Origin: Oscillospiraceae bacterium | GTDB taxonomy: Bacteria; Bacillota; Clostridia; Oscillospirales; SIG627 | DNA length: 64,000 nt | NCBI GenBank assembly: GCA_015064635.1 | Contig: SVRV01000010.1 | Coordinates: forward strand, 1 to 64,000 | Reading direction: 5' to 3' | Shown here: piece by piece, positions 1-8,950 of the stretch | Position numbering within the stretch: the first letter of the stretch is position 1 | Layout of the letters: each line of letters starts with the position of its first letter | Made by a program: the position numbers and the translations under genes | Notes under the pieces: model-generated | What the model saw: the letters and a program-made list of their open reading frames with translations, nothing else | Databases searched by the model: none | Told to the model about the DNA's origin: nothing

Positions 1-77
1 GAGACAATCTCCACTTTGAATCCCTTGATTATTTAACTCATTTTTTACTTTTCTTTCATTCTTTCTTGTTTCAACAT

Positions 78-115
78 AAAAACGCTCATCTTGCTTTCGC
101 TTGATGAGCGTTTTT
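78..115. terminator. Bidirectional hairpin terminator
   Basis: A 10-bp perfect stem (81-90 with 103-112), flanked by AAA and TTT, encloses a 12-nt loop. Runs of T lie on both outer sides, so it can end transcription from either strand. It would stop any leftward read-through of the aldolase operon as a second stop after the hairpin at 126-156. The first 77 bases hold no gene that I can recognise. Confidence 0.7.
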
Positions 116-125
116 CGACAGTCTG

Positions 126-156
126 AAAACGCATTGACGTTTTGTCAATGCGTTTT
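126..156 (-). terminator. Terminator of the aldolase operon
   Basis: A perfect 13-bp stem (126-138 with 144-156) with a 5-nt loop begins inside the stop codon of the KDPG-aldolase gene, so the stop codon (155-157) is part of the stem. On the minus strand the stem ends in GCGTTTT, a short U-run. Confidence 0.65.
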
Positions 157-802
157 ACTGAATTTTTTCTGCATATTTTTGTGCCAACTTTGTTATTCCT
201 TCAAAATTATCGCTTTGTATCATGTCCTTGTTCACAATGCCGCTTCCTACACCGACACCCGATGCACCCGCATCAAGGTATTCTCGTATGTTACTGTCGC
301 TGATTCCGTTAACGGCAAGCAGCTTTACGTTTGAAAGGGGAGCTTTCAGTGTTTTGATATACTTGCTTCCAAAGAGGTCAACAGGGAAGACCTTAATGAA
401 ATCGGCACCGTATCTGTGTGCCATGGCAACCTCGCTTGGAGTCAGTGCACCCGGAATTGAAACGAGTCCGAGTTCTACGGTCTTCTCTATTATCTCCTTG
501 TTTGTATCGGGAGATATTATAAAGCTTCCGCCTGCTTTTTTGGTAAGCTCTACTTGCTTTTCGGTCATAACAGTACCGGCACCGATTGCCATTTTATCAC
601 CGAATGTGTCAGCAAGTGCTTTTATATCTGAGGCAACCGCTTCGTCACTTTTCTTGCCGCTTGCGTCATATGTGCATTCCACAAGTCTGATGCCGCCGTC
701 ATACATAGCCTTGACAAGAGGAATCAGCTTATCGGAAGCAACACCTCTCACAATTGTTATTATCTTTGCTTCTTCTATCAGTGATATTACCTTTTCTCTC
801 AT
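155..802 (-). CDS. KDPG/KHG aldolase family protein
   Basis: A 215-aa class I aldolase of the Eda/DgoA family, which cleaves 2-keto-3-deoxy-6-phospho sugar acids to pyruvate and an aldehyde phosphate in the cytoplasm. Visible marks are the Schiff-base lysine in FIKVFPVD, the glutamate in RLVECTYD that matches the family's catalytic Glu, and GALTPSE before the lysine. The length is typical. I chose the ATG at 802 because GAGAGGGG lies just upstream; the longer TTG reading at 820 would overlap the previous gene. It starts 2 nt after the stop of the upstream dehydrogenase, so the two are co-transcribed. The usual T-G-G phosphate-binding segment reads LLAVNG here, so the substrate may not be classical KDPG. 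The family call is firm; the substrate is open. Confidence 0.85.
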   Translation of the reverse strand: MREKVISLIEEAKIITIVRGVASDKLIPLVKAMYDGGIRLVECTYDASGKKSDEAVASDIKALADTFGDKMAIGAGTVMTEKQVELTKKAGGSFIISPDTNKEIIEKTVELGLVSIPGALTPSEVAMAHRYGADFIKVFPVDLFGSKYIKTLKAPLSNVKLLAVNGISDSNIREYLDAGASGVGVGSGIVNKDMIQSDNFEGITKLAQKYAEKIQ

Positions 803-804
803 AA

Positions 805-1896
805 TTAACCCCTCTCCCAAAGATATCGAAGTGCATCCTTAAATCGTTTGCACTCTTCCTCGTCTTTTTCATTTACTGCACTGCTGCCACATATCTTTTT
901 GTAGTATTTGTCAAAGCTTTCTTCGGTTAAAGCTACTCCTATTTCAGATACCTTGCTTGGCATATTGTATTTATTCATTAGATTTAAGATAAAGTTATTG
1001 TTTTCCGGTTCGTTGTTGAATTTGTTTTGCAAAAGAAGTCCAATGCCGACTATTTCACCGTGAAGATACGGGCGAGCACTGTCGGGAAATAAAAAGCGTG
1101 TTGTCTCATAAAACTTATGTCCGAGAGCAGTCTGGTTTGAGCCACGTGCGATTCCGCTTATAACACCCGTTTCGGCAATTGCGGAAAATATTACCTTTTC
1201 CACATCATCCGTGACTTCGCCTTTTTCCATATCGGAAAGACATTTTTCAATTCTTTCGGTCAACACTCGATAGCTGTGCTTTGCAAGTACGTATGCACAG
1301 TCAAGACCGATAGGATAATCGGTTGTATTTTCGTTAAATCTTTGCTTTATTTCAACAAATTTTGCTATTGCATCAAATACTCCCGCAATGAATAGTCGCA
1401 TAGGCTGATTTACCATTATTTTGGTGTCAACGATAACACAGTTCACTTCATATTCATAATGCAGTGAGCCTACTGTTTTTCCGTCTTTTGTGTATCTGAC
1501 ACTGAGCGGTGTATATGCCGCACAGGTTGCGCTGGAGGTGGGAATATTTATCACAGGAAGCTTTGCATAGTATCCGCACAGCTTTGCAAAATCGCAAATT
1601 ACACCGCCACCGACTCCGACTATTACATCAAGGCCTTCGGTTGTTGCATTTTCGGCTATTTCCTTTGCGTCCTCTTCATTACATGTACCCGTGTGAGTCA
1701 CAAATTTATATTTATTGCACTTTTTCTTTATGGAATTTTCCAAGCTTTCCCTTGTTAGTTCAAGTGCAGTCTTGCCTCCTACAATAAGTGGTGCTTTTCC
1801 CAGTCTTTGTACCTCATCACCTGCTTTTTCCAGATATCCCGCGCCTTGCAGGTATCTTCCGCACCCAATTCTGAAGGATTCTTCGCGTATCGGCAT
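805..1896 (-). CDS. Iron-containing alcohol dehydrogenase (glycerol-dehydrogenase-like)
   Basis: A 363-aa cytoplasmic NAD(P)-dependent dehydrogenase of the iron-containing ADH/GldA superfamily. The nucleotide-binding GGG lies in VIVGVGGGVICDFAKL, and NIPTSSATCAAYTPLS follows, as in GldA. Probable metal ligands are the Asp of GVFDAIAKF, the His of QTALGHKFYE and the His of YLHGEIVGIG. AAGGAGA precedes the ATG. It is first in a two-gene operon with the KDPG-aldolase-like gene and is divergent from an AraC regulator. The pairing suggests oxidation or reduction of a sugar, polyol or aldonate before or after aldol cleavage. That role is inference; the substrate cannot be read from the sequence. 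Confidence 0.8.
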   Translation of the reverse strand: MPIREESFRIGCGRYLQGAGYLEKAGDEVQRLGKAPLIVGGKTALELTRESLENSIKKKCNKYKFVTHTGTCNEEDAKEIAENATTEGLDVIVGVGGGVICDFAKLCGYYAKLPVINIPTSSATCAAYTPLSVRYTKDGKTVGSLHYEYEVNCVIVDTKIMVNQPMRLFIAGVFDAIAKFVEIKQRFNENTTDYPIGLDCAYVLAKHSYRVLTERIEKCLSDMEKGEVTDDVEKVIFSAIAETGVISGIARGSNQTALGHKFYETTRFLFPDSARPYLHGEIVGIGLLLQNKFNNEPENNNFILNLMNKYNMPSKVSEIGVALTEESFDKYYKKICGSSAVNEKDEEECKRFKDALRYLWERG

Positions 1897-2011
1897 TTTT
1901 TATTCTCCTTATTTTGTATTGACACAGCTATATTGTAGTGCTAAAATAATAAAAAGTCATTACGAATAATTGACTTGTAATTTAGATTTATTGCTGATAT
2001 GGAGTTTATAT

Positions 2012-2815
2012 ATGTTATACAATGCTTACCAAAGGGGAAACGACGGAATTAACGGAATATCGGTTGTCAGCAGCGGTCATATTTTCGCCGAGTATGGCAG
2101 AACAATAAACCGCCCCGAAGGGCGGGAGGATTATTTGCTTTTTTACGTAGAAAGCGGCAGAGAGCTTTTTCATCTTTCATCCGACACTGTTGCCGAAAGG
2201 GGAGGCTTTGTAATATTCAGACCTCACGAAAAACAGCAGCACGTTTATATCAACGGCGAAAAGGGCGAATTCTATTACGTTCATTTCAATGCACCCGCTG
2301 ACTTTGATTTGTTCGGGTTTGAAAGCTCAACTGTTTATTTTTCCCGCCCCGATGCAAGAGTTCGGGATCTGTTTGAGGAAATTTTAAACGAGCTTACCCT
2401 GAAACGTCCCTCTTATGAAAAGCTTTGTGTTTCATATCTTTTTACCGTTATGGCTTTACTCAGGCGTAATACTGATATCAAAACCGCCACCACCGAAAGG
2501 TATTTCGATAAGATTTCTCACGTTATCAGTATAATTAACAATGAGTACTTTGTAAACTGTCCTCTTGAGGAATATGCGGATATTTGTAATATGAGCAAAT
2601 ATCATTTTTTGAGAGTTTTCAAGAGTATTACAGGTTGCTCTCCCATTGAGTACAAGAATCAAATTCGCCTTGAGCACGCAAAGGAGCTTTTGGAAAACAC
2701 TACATATTCGGTAAGCGAAATAGGCAAGAGGACGGGCTTTATGTCGGATGCTTACTTTTGCGATGCTTTTAAAAGAAAGACGGGTATGTCACCCGGACAG
2801 TACAGAAAAAGATAA
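2012..2815 (+). CDS. AraC-family transcriptional regulator (cupin plus HTH)
   Basis: A 267-aa regulator. The N-terminal half is a cupin-like effector domain (HEKQQHVYINGEKG then EFYYVHFNAP). The C-terminal ~100 residues are the two-helix-turn-helix AraC domain, with the second recognition unit in SVSEIGKRTGFMSDAYFCDA. I start at the ATG at 2012 with GGAG 8 nt upstream; an earlier in-frame start at 1970 lacks a ribosome site. It is divergent from the dehydrogenase/aldolase operon across a 115-bp gap and so probably controls it. It ends 5 nt before the end of the convergent PocR-type regulator, with no obvious terminator between. Confidence 0.9.
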   Translation: MLYNAYQRGNDGINGISVVSSGHIFAEYGRTINRPEGREDYLLFYVESGRELFHLSSDTVAERGGFVIFRPHEKQQHVYINGEKGEFYYVHFNAPADFDLFGFESSTVYFSRPDARVRDLFEEILNELTLKRPSYEKLCVSYLFTVMALLRRNTDIKTATTERYFDKISHVISIINNEYFVNCPLEEYADICNMSKYHFLRVFKSITGCSPIEYKNQIRLEHAKELLENTTYSVSEIGKRTGFMSDAYFCDAFKRKTGMSPGQYRKR

Positions 2816-2820
2816 TGCTT

Positions 2821-3660
2821 TTATGACGGTAAATGCTTCCTATATGATAGGGGAGTATATCCCGTTTGTTTTTTGAAAAGTCTTGAAAAATAGTTGTACT
2901 CAACGATTCCAACAGCACCGCATATTTCGGAGATGGGCATGTCCGAGGTGCTGAGCAAAAATTTTGCTCTCTCAATACGCTGTGATGAAATGTATTCTCC
3001 GACGGTCATGTTTCGGCTTTCTTTAAAAAGAGAGTAAAGCTTATTTTTTGAAATACCGAACTCACGGCATATCTCTTCGATGGTTATTTTTTCCGAAATG
3101 TTTTTTCTTACGTATTCGTCTATTTTTTCCATCAAGCCTTCACTGCTTATTTTAATCATATCCGAAAGCCAAAGATAACGTGTTGCCAGCTTTAAAATGT
3201 TAGCCGCCGATTGCACTATGTCAGGCTCGTATTTTGTCAACGCCCCATGGGATTCAAGCAGCTCCTTCTCGCTTATATCAAGCTCTTGACTGAGCTTTTT
3301 GATTCTGCGAAGGAGTTCTTTTTTGTTCTCCTCAGGGCTTGCCTGACCGAACATGATATAGCCGAGTATGTTGTCGTTAAATTTTATTGGGATTGCCGTA
3401 TCAATAAGTCCTGCGTGACATACGTGTGTCTGTGCTTCTCCCGTTATCTTACATGCCATACATATTTTTTTATCACTTTCAAGGCAACGACTGCTACCTG
3501 ATTTTGTCTCTTTTATCATACGGCAAAAAACGGGCATATCCGAAGGCTGGAAGGAAAGCTGGTTTAAATCCTTGTCCCAGACACTTATGGTCAGCTTTGT
3601 AAGCTTGTAAAAATCCGATAACAATATGTTTAATTTATCAGTATTGAAGTTTATTGTCAT
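2821..3660 (-). CDS. PocR-type AraC-family regulator
   Basis: A 279-aa regulator with an N-terminal PocR ligand-binding domain (about residues 5-170) and a C-terminal AraC DNA-binding domain (about 180-278). The PocR domain keeps a cysteine cluster typical of the family: FCRMIKE, SRCLESDKKICMACK and HVCHAGL. The HTH is seen in ITIEEICREFGISKNKLYSL and PISEICGAVGIVEYNYFSRL. The ATG has a strong GAGGTGAT site. It faces away from the isomerase/epimerase pair beginning at 3811, so it most likely activates that pair in response to a small diol- or sugar-like ligand or a metal state. PocR of propanediol utilisation is the family's namesake; the ligand here is unknown. Confidence 0.88.
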   Translation of the reverse strand: MTINFNTDKLNILLSDFYKLTKLTISVWDKDLNQLSFQPSDMPVFCRMIKETKSGSSRCLESDKKICMACKITGEAQTHVCHAGLIDTAIPIKFNDNILGYIMFGQASPEENKKELLRRIKKLSQELDISEKELLESHGALTKYEPDIVQSAANILKLATRYLWLSDMIKISSEGLMEKIDEYVRKNISEKITIEEICREFGISKNKLYSLFKESRNMTVGEYISSQRIERAKFLLSTSDMPISEICGAVGIVEYNYFSRLFKKQTGYTPLSYRKHLPS

Positions 3661-3810
3661 TATATCACCTCAAGCGATTTTAACATAACTATAACGAAAT
3701 TGCAATACAAAAATTTAGTAACTTGGGAAGATATTATCATAAAATCGGTCAACTTATAACTATAATATTCAGTAAAATACAGTTATAATTGAATCAGAGG
3801 TGATAAATTT

Positions 3811-5202
3811 ATGAAAACAACGTTTGCATTATATTTCGGGAACCGAGGCTTTTTCCCCGGAGAGCTCATAGCTTCCGCAAGAGAGGAAATGGTAAAGGCT
3901 TGTGAGATTAACGGCTATGACTACATAATTATGGATGAAGCTCTCACTCGTTACGGAGCCGTGGAAACACTTACCGAAGGAAAGGCTTATGCTAAATTTC
4001 TCGATGAGCACAGAGGAAAATATGATGGTATAATTCTCTGCCTTCCCAACTTTGGTGACGAAAACGGAGCATCGGCTGCATTTGCCGATATAGACGTACC
4101 CGTACTTGTTCAAGCATATCCCGACGAGGACGGAAAGATGGATTTCGACCACAGAAGAGATGCTTTCTGCGGTAAATTTGCCATGTGCAATGTGCTCCGT
4201 CAGTTAAATATTAAATATACTCTCACAAAAGAATTTTGTGTAAGTCCTCTTTCTGATTCTTTTGCAGAGGATTTGAGACTCTTTGCAGGTACTTGCCGTG
4301 TTGTCAAGGGAATGAGACGTGTGAATATTGGTGCAATCGGAGCAAGAACCACAGCATTCAAGACAGTGCGCTGTGATGAAATTGCTTTCCAGAACAGAAG
4401 AATCAATATAGAAACCATTGATATGTCTCTTGTTTTTGACAGAATGGATAGAGTTGACCCTGTTTTGCTGGAAGCGAAGAAAAAGGTATATTCTGACCTT
4501 TCCGATTTTGGGAAATATCCCCCCGAAAAGCTTGAGAACATTTCAAGACTCGGTGTGGTAATTGACGGTCTTATAGAAGAATTTGACCTTCACGCAATTG
4601 CTATCCGCTGTTGGAATGAGCTTCAGACAAAATACGGTATTGCTCCCTGTCTTATTCTCGGGGAGCTCAATGAGCGTGGCATACACGCTGCCTGCGAGCT
4701 TGACATTACAAATGCGGTTATGATGCGTGCTATCGGTCTTGCCGCAAATTACCCCGTAATGCTCCTTGACGTAAACAACAATTACGGCGATGCAGATGAC
4801 AAGATAATACTCTTCCACTGCGGTCCCGCACCTATTTCTCTTATGCGTGACAAGGGCAGGATAATCGAGCACCTTATGTTCAAAAAATCATACGGTGAAG
4901 GAAGTGGAGTCGGTGTAAACAAGGGCAGCTTTATTGTTGACGATGTAACAATCGGCAGCTTTAAGACAGAAAACGGAGAGCTTTGTGCATTTGCCGCAGA
5001 GGGGAAGCTTACAGATGATCCCATCCAGAAGGAATTTTTTGGAAGCGGTGCGGTTTTCTGCAAGGAAAACATCGGAAATCTTCTCAATTTTATGGCATCA
5101 AACGGCTACCGTCATCACGTAGCGGTTACAAGAGGTCATTTTGCAGAGTCTGTTCGTGAAGCATTCGATAAGTATCTCGGTTATAAAATAGATATCATTT
5201 AA
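3811..5202 (+). CDS. L-fucose/L-arabinose isomerase family protein
   Basis: A 463-aa protein of the L-fucose isomerase-like fold, which interconverts aldoses and ketoses with a divalent metal. The C-terminal domain carries the acidic cluster A294-C-E296-L-D298, the HCG at 336-338 and a late histidine pair near 435-443, matching the metal/proton-transfer region of the family. It is shorter than classical FucI (about 590 aa), as in the compact fucose-isomerase-like group. GAGGTGA precedes the ATG. Fourteen bases separate it from the epimerase gene, so they form one operon, divergent from the PocR regulator. It probably handles a pentose or deoxyhexose; the exact sugar is not predictable. Confidence 0.8.
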   Translation: MKTTFALYFGNRGFFPGELIASAREEMVKACEINGYDYIIMDEALTRYGAVETLTEGKAYAKFLDEHRGKYDGIILCLPNFGDENGASAAFADIDVPVLVQAYPDEDGKMDFDHRRDAFCGKFAMCNVLRQLNIKYTLTKEFCVSPLSDSFAEDLRLFAGTCRVVKGMRRVNIGAIGARTTAFKTVRCDEIAFQNRRINIETIDMSLVFDRMDRVDPVLLEAKKKVYSDLSDFGKYPPEKLENISRLGVVIDGLIEEFDLHAIAIRCWNELQTKYGIAPCLILGELNERGIHAACELDITNAVMMRAIGLAANYPVMLLDVNNNYGDADDKIILFHCGPAPISLMRDKGRIIEHLMFKKSYGEGSGVGVNKGSFIVDDVTIGSFKTENGELCAFAAEGKLTDDPIQKEFFGSGAVFCKENIGNLLNFMASNGYRHHVAVTRGHFAESVREAFDKYLGYKIDII

Positions 5203-5216
5203 GTGAGGTAAAGAAA

Positions 5217-6107
5217 ATGAATAAGCTTGGTATTTTTGTAAACTTCTGGGAGCAGTCCTGGACAATAAATTATAAATATTACATTGACAAGGTAAAGAAG
5301 CTTGGTTTTGATATTCTTGAGTTTCAGGCACAGCCACTCCTTGAAATGTCGGATGCGGAGTGTCGTGACATCAAGAAATACGCAGATGAAATGGGGGTAA
5401 AGCTTTCTTACAGCCTCGGTCTCAATCCCAAGTATGATGTGTCAAATCCCGATAAGGCAGTTCGTGATGGCGGTGTTGAATATCTTTCTGACATCGTAAG
5501 AAAGATTGCGGTTATGGAAGGAGAGCTTTTCTCAGGCGTTACCTATGCAGGTTGGGGTGTGCCCTCGTATTTTATTGACGAGAAAGAAAAGGAAGCAATC
5601 ACAGCACGAAGCGTTGACAGTATGCAGAAGGTAATGAAGGTTGCTGAAAGGGAAGGGGTTACGGTTTGTGTTGAGGCTGTTAACCGTTTTGAGTCTCCTG
5701 TCATCAATACCGCCAAGGAAGCAATTGCGTATGCCGATATGGTAAACAGTCCCAACATCGGCATTCATCTTGACACCTATCATATGGGAATAGAAGAGGA
5801 TAATATAGGAGACGCCATCCGTCTTGTGGGAAAGAGACTGCGTCATTTCCACACAGGCGAAAACAACCGAAATGTACCCGGAAGAGGACACCTTGATTGG
5901 GATGATATATTCAAGGCTCTCAGCGACATAGACTATAAGAACGATATTGTATCCGAGCCATTCCTCAGAATGGGTAACGAGGTAGGCTACGATATTCGCA
6001 CATGGCGTAATCTCCAGGAAGGACTTGATGAGGAAAAGCTTGACAGCGAGGCGCTTTTCCTTCTTGAATTCACCAAAACAATGCTTAAAAAATATCGCAT
6101 GGCATAA
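5217..6107 (+). CDS. D-psicose (allulose) 3-epimerase / D-tagatose 3-epimerase family
   Basis: A 296-aa TIM-barrel ketose 3-epimerase, closely resembling the clostridial D-psicose 3-epimerases. All metal ligands of the family are visible in order: E153 (CVEAVNRFE), D186 (HLDTYHM), H212 (HFHTGE) and E247 (SEPFLRMG). The substrate-contact residues E158, H189 and R218 are also kept. The reaction is C3 epimerisation of a ketohexose or ketopentose, and the enzyme is cytoplasmic. GAGG precedes the ATG. It lies 14 nt behind the isomerase, which suggests a linear route aldose to ketose to C3-epimer. A terminator hairpin follows directly. Confidence 0.88.
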   Translation: MNKLGIFVNFWEQSWTINYKYYIDKVKKLGFDILEFQAQPLLEMSDAECRDIKKYADEMGVKLSYSLGLNPKYDVSNPDKAVRDGGVEYLSDIVRKIAVMEGELFSGVTYAGWGVPSYFIDEKEKEAITARSVDSMQKVMKVAEREGVTVCVEAVNRFESPVINTAKEAIAYADMVNSPNIGIHLDTYHMGIEEDNIGDAIRLVGKRLRHFHTGENNRNVPGRGHLDWDDIFKALSDIDYKNDIVSEPFLRMGNEVGYDIRTWRNLQEGLDEEKLDSEALFLLEFTKTMLKKYRMA

Positions 6108-6110
6108 AGT

Positions 6111-6144
6111 AAACCGCAAGACTTCACGAGAGGCCTTGCGGTTA
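6111..6144. terminator. Bidirectional terminator between convergent genes
   Basis: A 9-bp stem (6112-6120 with 6135-6143) separates the epimerase gene from the convergent AraC gene and includes that regulator's stop codon. Confidence 0.65.
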
Positions 6145-6903
6145 TTTGTTGTTGATATGTGTTCCCGAATAAATATTCAAAAACTCGGTGGGCGTCATCT
6201 TGGTGTGATATTTAAAAAACTTCAAAAAGTACTTATACTCGTCAAATCCGCAGGATGCTGATATGTCATTCAGAGGAAGAGATGTATTAAGAAGCATATT
6301 TTTTATATGGTTTGCTTTAGCTTCGTCAATATATTCCTTCAGCGTTTTTTTGTACGCTTTTTTGAAAAGACGGCTTATATAGTCACTGTTGTATCCAAAG
6401 TGGTGGGAGACATCTGACACCTTTATCGGAAGGTCTTGATTTGACATTATCCAGTCTGCAACGGTATTTGCAATACGGCTTTCCGCTGACCCGGTGTTTC
6501 TTAAATATATTTCACCGAGAATCAGCCTTGCAGTATAATCAAGCATTTCCAAAGGTGATTTTTCAAATGAGTAATTCAAAAGCTGAGAGAATAAAACGGA
6601 AAGGCTGTAAGGCTTTGTCAGTTTAAAGCTTTTGACATCAGGCAGCAGTTTTTTGTTAGAGGTCCAATGCATCCAGTAAAAGGAAGTGTCATTACTTTCT
6701 CTGCATCCGAAATGTCTGACGTCCGGCTCTAAAATAAGAATCTCATTTTCCTTTAGGTGGTATTCTTTTCCGTTTTCGTTTATATAAACATTCCCCTTTA
6801 TAACAAAAATAACCTCGTATGAATCTATTATTCTGTCGGGATGTATCCATTGACCGCAGGAGACAAACTTTCCGGAGCTTACGTATTTAACACTTTCAAA
6901 CAT
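6142..6903 (-). CDS. AraC-family transcriptional regulator
   Basis: A 253-aa regulator with an N-terminal cupin arm (YEVIFVIKGNVYINENGKEY, then LILEPDVRHFG) and a C-terminal double HTH (VSDVSHHFGYNSDYISRLF; LNDISASCGFDEYKYFLKFF). It is divergent from the GH127 gene at 7013 across about 109 bp that include a clear sigma-A promoter for GH127, so it most likely controls that enzyme. A GGAG lies about 12 nt before the ATG, which is a slightly long spacing. Confidence 0.9.
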   Translation of the reverse strand: MFESVKYVSSGKFVSCGQWIHPDRIIDSYEVIFVIKGNVYINENGKEYHLKENEILILEPDVRHFGCRESNDTSFYWMHWTSNKKLLPDVKSFKLTKPYSLSVLFSQLLNYSFEKSPLEMLDYTARLILGEIYLRNTGSAESRIANTVADWIMSNQDLPIKVSDVSHHFGYNSDYISRLFKKAYKKTLKEYIDEAKANHIKNMLLNTSLPLNDISASCGFDEYKYFLKFFKYHTKMTPTEFLNIYSGTHINNK

Positions 6904-6939
6904 AGTCGGATTTTAACTCCTATTATACAAGTTTTTGCG

Positions 6940-6968
6940 TTGAAAAATACAAATGCTTTTGCTATACT
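6940..6968 (+). promoter_or_regulatory. Sigma-A promoter of the GH127 gene
   Basis: TTGAAA (6940-6945), a 17-bp spacer and TATACT (6963-6968) stand about 45 bp before the GH127 start codon. Confidence 0.7.
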
Positions 6969-7012
6969 GATAATAGCATAACAGCGATAAAAAGTCAATA
7001 ACGGAGGAAATA

Positions 7013-8824
7013 ATGAAAAATTTATATTTTGCAAATACCGAAATAAAGAGCGGATTTTGGAAGTATTATACCGACCTTGTAAGAAACGTTACCGTTCGAG
7101 CAGTGTATGACAGATTTAAGGAAACTGGCAGATTTGATGCTTTTTCCTGCTCCTGGCGTGAAGGCGACGATGAAAACAAAAAGCCTCATATATTTTGGGA
7201 TTCTGATGTTGCAAAATGGATAGAGGGTGTTGCATATCTCACAGAGACAAGGCGTGAGGAAGAGCTTGAAGCGCTTGTTGACGCAACCGTTGATGAAATT
7301 GAAAAGAACCAAAGAGCCGACGGATATTTCAATTCCTATTTCCTTACAGTTTCTCCTTCTAAAATATACAGCGACAGAAGCTGTCATGAGCTTTATTGCA
7401 CAGGTCACCTTATCGAGGCGGCAATCGCTTATCATAAGGCGACGGGTAAGGACAAGCTTCTCACATGTATGCTGAAGAACGTTGATTTCATTCGCCGTAT
7501 TTTCATGGAGGAGGGCAGAGCAAGCTTTACAACCCCCGGGCATGAGGAAATAGAAATAGCACTGCTCAAGCTCTATGAATATACGGGTGATGAAAGACAT
7601 CTTGAGCTTGCAAGATTTTTTATAAATAAAAGAGGAACATGCGAAAACGACGATATGCACTGGGAAGGCGAAGTATGGGACGAGTATTTTCAATCCGAGA
7701 TGCCTGTCCGTGAGATGAGCGAGGCAAAGGGACATGCAGTGCGTGCGGGGTATCTCTATACGTCAATGGCGATGCTTTCGAAAATTGACGGAGATAAAGA
7801 ACTCAAGGCTGCCGCTGACAGACTCTTTGACAATATAATTAACAAAAAAATGAGCATTACGGGTGGAGTGGGTGTGCAAAAACATGGGGAATCCTATTCC
7901 TACGATTATAATTTGCCTAACCGTGATGTCTATAACGAAACCTGCGCTGCTGTGTCTCTTGCCATGCTTGCAGGTGCCCTTCAGGAGTCTGAGCCAAATT
8001 CTCTTTACGGTGATATAATAGAAAAAATATACTACAACGGTTTCCTGTCGGGTGTGTCATTGAGCGGTGATGAGTTTTTCTATACAAATCCTCTTGAGCT
8101 TGACCTGAAAAAATACAAACACAAGGGTACATATCAGCCAATTTCTCAACGAGTAAAGGTGTTTGGCTGCTCCTGCTGTCCTCCCAATGTTGTGAGAATT
8201 CTCGGCTCACTCCCGAGATATATGTATACGGTGGAGGGCGACACGGTTTGGTGCAATCAGTTCGCTCACGCCGAAACCAAGCTTACAGTAGGCGGAAAGG
8301 ATGCAATTCTCTTGCAAAAGACCGCATATCCCTCCGACGGCAATATAACATTTGAGTACAAGGGAGAGCCTTTAACACTCTTTGTAAGAATTCCCGAGTG
8401 GTGCGTGGAATACGAGGGCGAGACAGAAAACGGATTTGCAAGATTTGAACTCAAGGACGGAGATTCTCTTACACTTAATCTGCCTATGAACATTCATTTT
8501 ATGGAGGCAAATCCCAATGTTCAGGACGATTCGGGCAGATATGCTGTAATGCGAGGTCCTATTGTTTACTGTATGGAGAGCGTGGATAACGGTGACAATC
8601 TCAGGGATATAACCCTTATTGATAACGGAAATTACAGACTTGTAGAGGAAAAAGGAATACCTGCACCTGCTATTATTCTTGATGCCGAGCGCCGTGAAAA
8701 TACTGGTAAGCTTTATTACATTAAGAATTCTGCCAGAGTTTCTTTCTCCGCAAAGCTGATTCCTTATTTTGCATTTGCCAACCGTGGTGCGTGTGATCTG
8801 ATAGTATGGACACAGGTGAGGTAG
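7013..8824 (+). CDS. GH127 beta-L-arabinofuranosidase family
   Basis: A 603-aa glycoside hydrolase of the former DUF1680 family, which removes beta-L-arabinofuranose from arabino-oligosaccharides or glycoproteins. The zinc site and nucleophile are complete: E309 and C311 (NETCAA), C388 and C389 (CSCCPPN). E293 (HGESYSYD) lies at the position of the acid/base Glu. In the characterised Bifidobacterium enzyme the ETC glutamate and the nucleophilic Cys are also 79 residues apart, and the acid/base Glu is also 16 residues before the ETC Glu. There is no signal peptide, so it acts in the cytoplasm on imported oligosaccharides. GGAGG precedes the ATG. It is single-gene, facing an AraC regulator. Confidence 0.9.
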   Translation: MKNLYFANTEIKSGFWKYYTDLVRNVTVRAVYDRFKETGRFDAFSCSWREGDDENKKPHIFWDSDVAKWIEGVAYLTETRREEELEALVDATVDEIEKNQRADGYFNSYFLTVSPSKIYSDRSCHELYCTGHLIEAAIAYHKATGKDKLLTCMLKNVDFIRRIFMEEGRASFTTPGHEEIEIALLKLYEYTGDERHLELARFFINKRGTCENDDMHWEGEVWDEYFQSEMPVREMSEAKGHAVRAGYLYTSMAMLSKIDGDKELKAAADRLFDNIINKKMSITGGVGVQKHGESYSYDYNLPNRDVYNETCAAVSLAMLAGALQESEPNSLYGDIIEKIYYNGFLSGVSLSGDEFFYTNPLELDLKKYKHKGTYQPISQRVKVFGCSCCPPNVVRILGSLPRYMYTVEGDTVWCNQFAHAETKLTVGGKDAILLQKTAYPSDGNITFEYKGEPLTLFVRIPEWCVEYEGETENGFARFELKDGDSLTLNLPMNIHFMEANPNVQDDSGRYAVMRGPIVYCMESVDNGDNLRDITLIDNGNYRLVEEKGIPAPAIILDAERRENTGKLYYIKNSARVSFSAKLIPYFAFANRGACDLIVWTQVR

Positions 8825-8885
8825 TATTCATTTTATGATTTTGACTGAATGTAACTTTTGTGTACAAAAATGTAACATTTGACTC

Positions 8886-8914
8886 TTGAAAAATTTTAAA
8901 AACGGATATATACT
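8886..8914 (+). promoter_or_regulatory. Sigma-A promoter of the SLH-protease gene
   Basis: TTGAAA (8886-8891), a 17-bp spacer and TATACT (8909-8914) lie 36 bp before the start codon. The stretch 8825-8950 otherwise holds no gene. Confidence 0.7.
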
Positions 8915-8950
8915 TTTTACAGTACGAAAAATAAATTTCAGGAGTAAAAA

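Noticed and set aside
222-842. 206-aa open frame on the plus strand opposite the KDPG-aldolase gene
   Set aside because: It lies antisense to a well-supported gene, has no ribosome site and shows low-complexity composition typical of a shadow frame.
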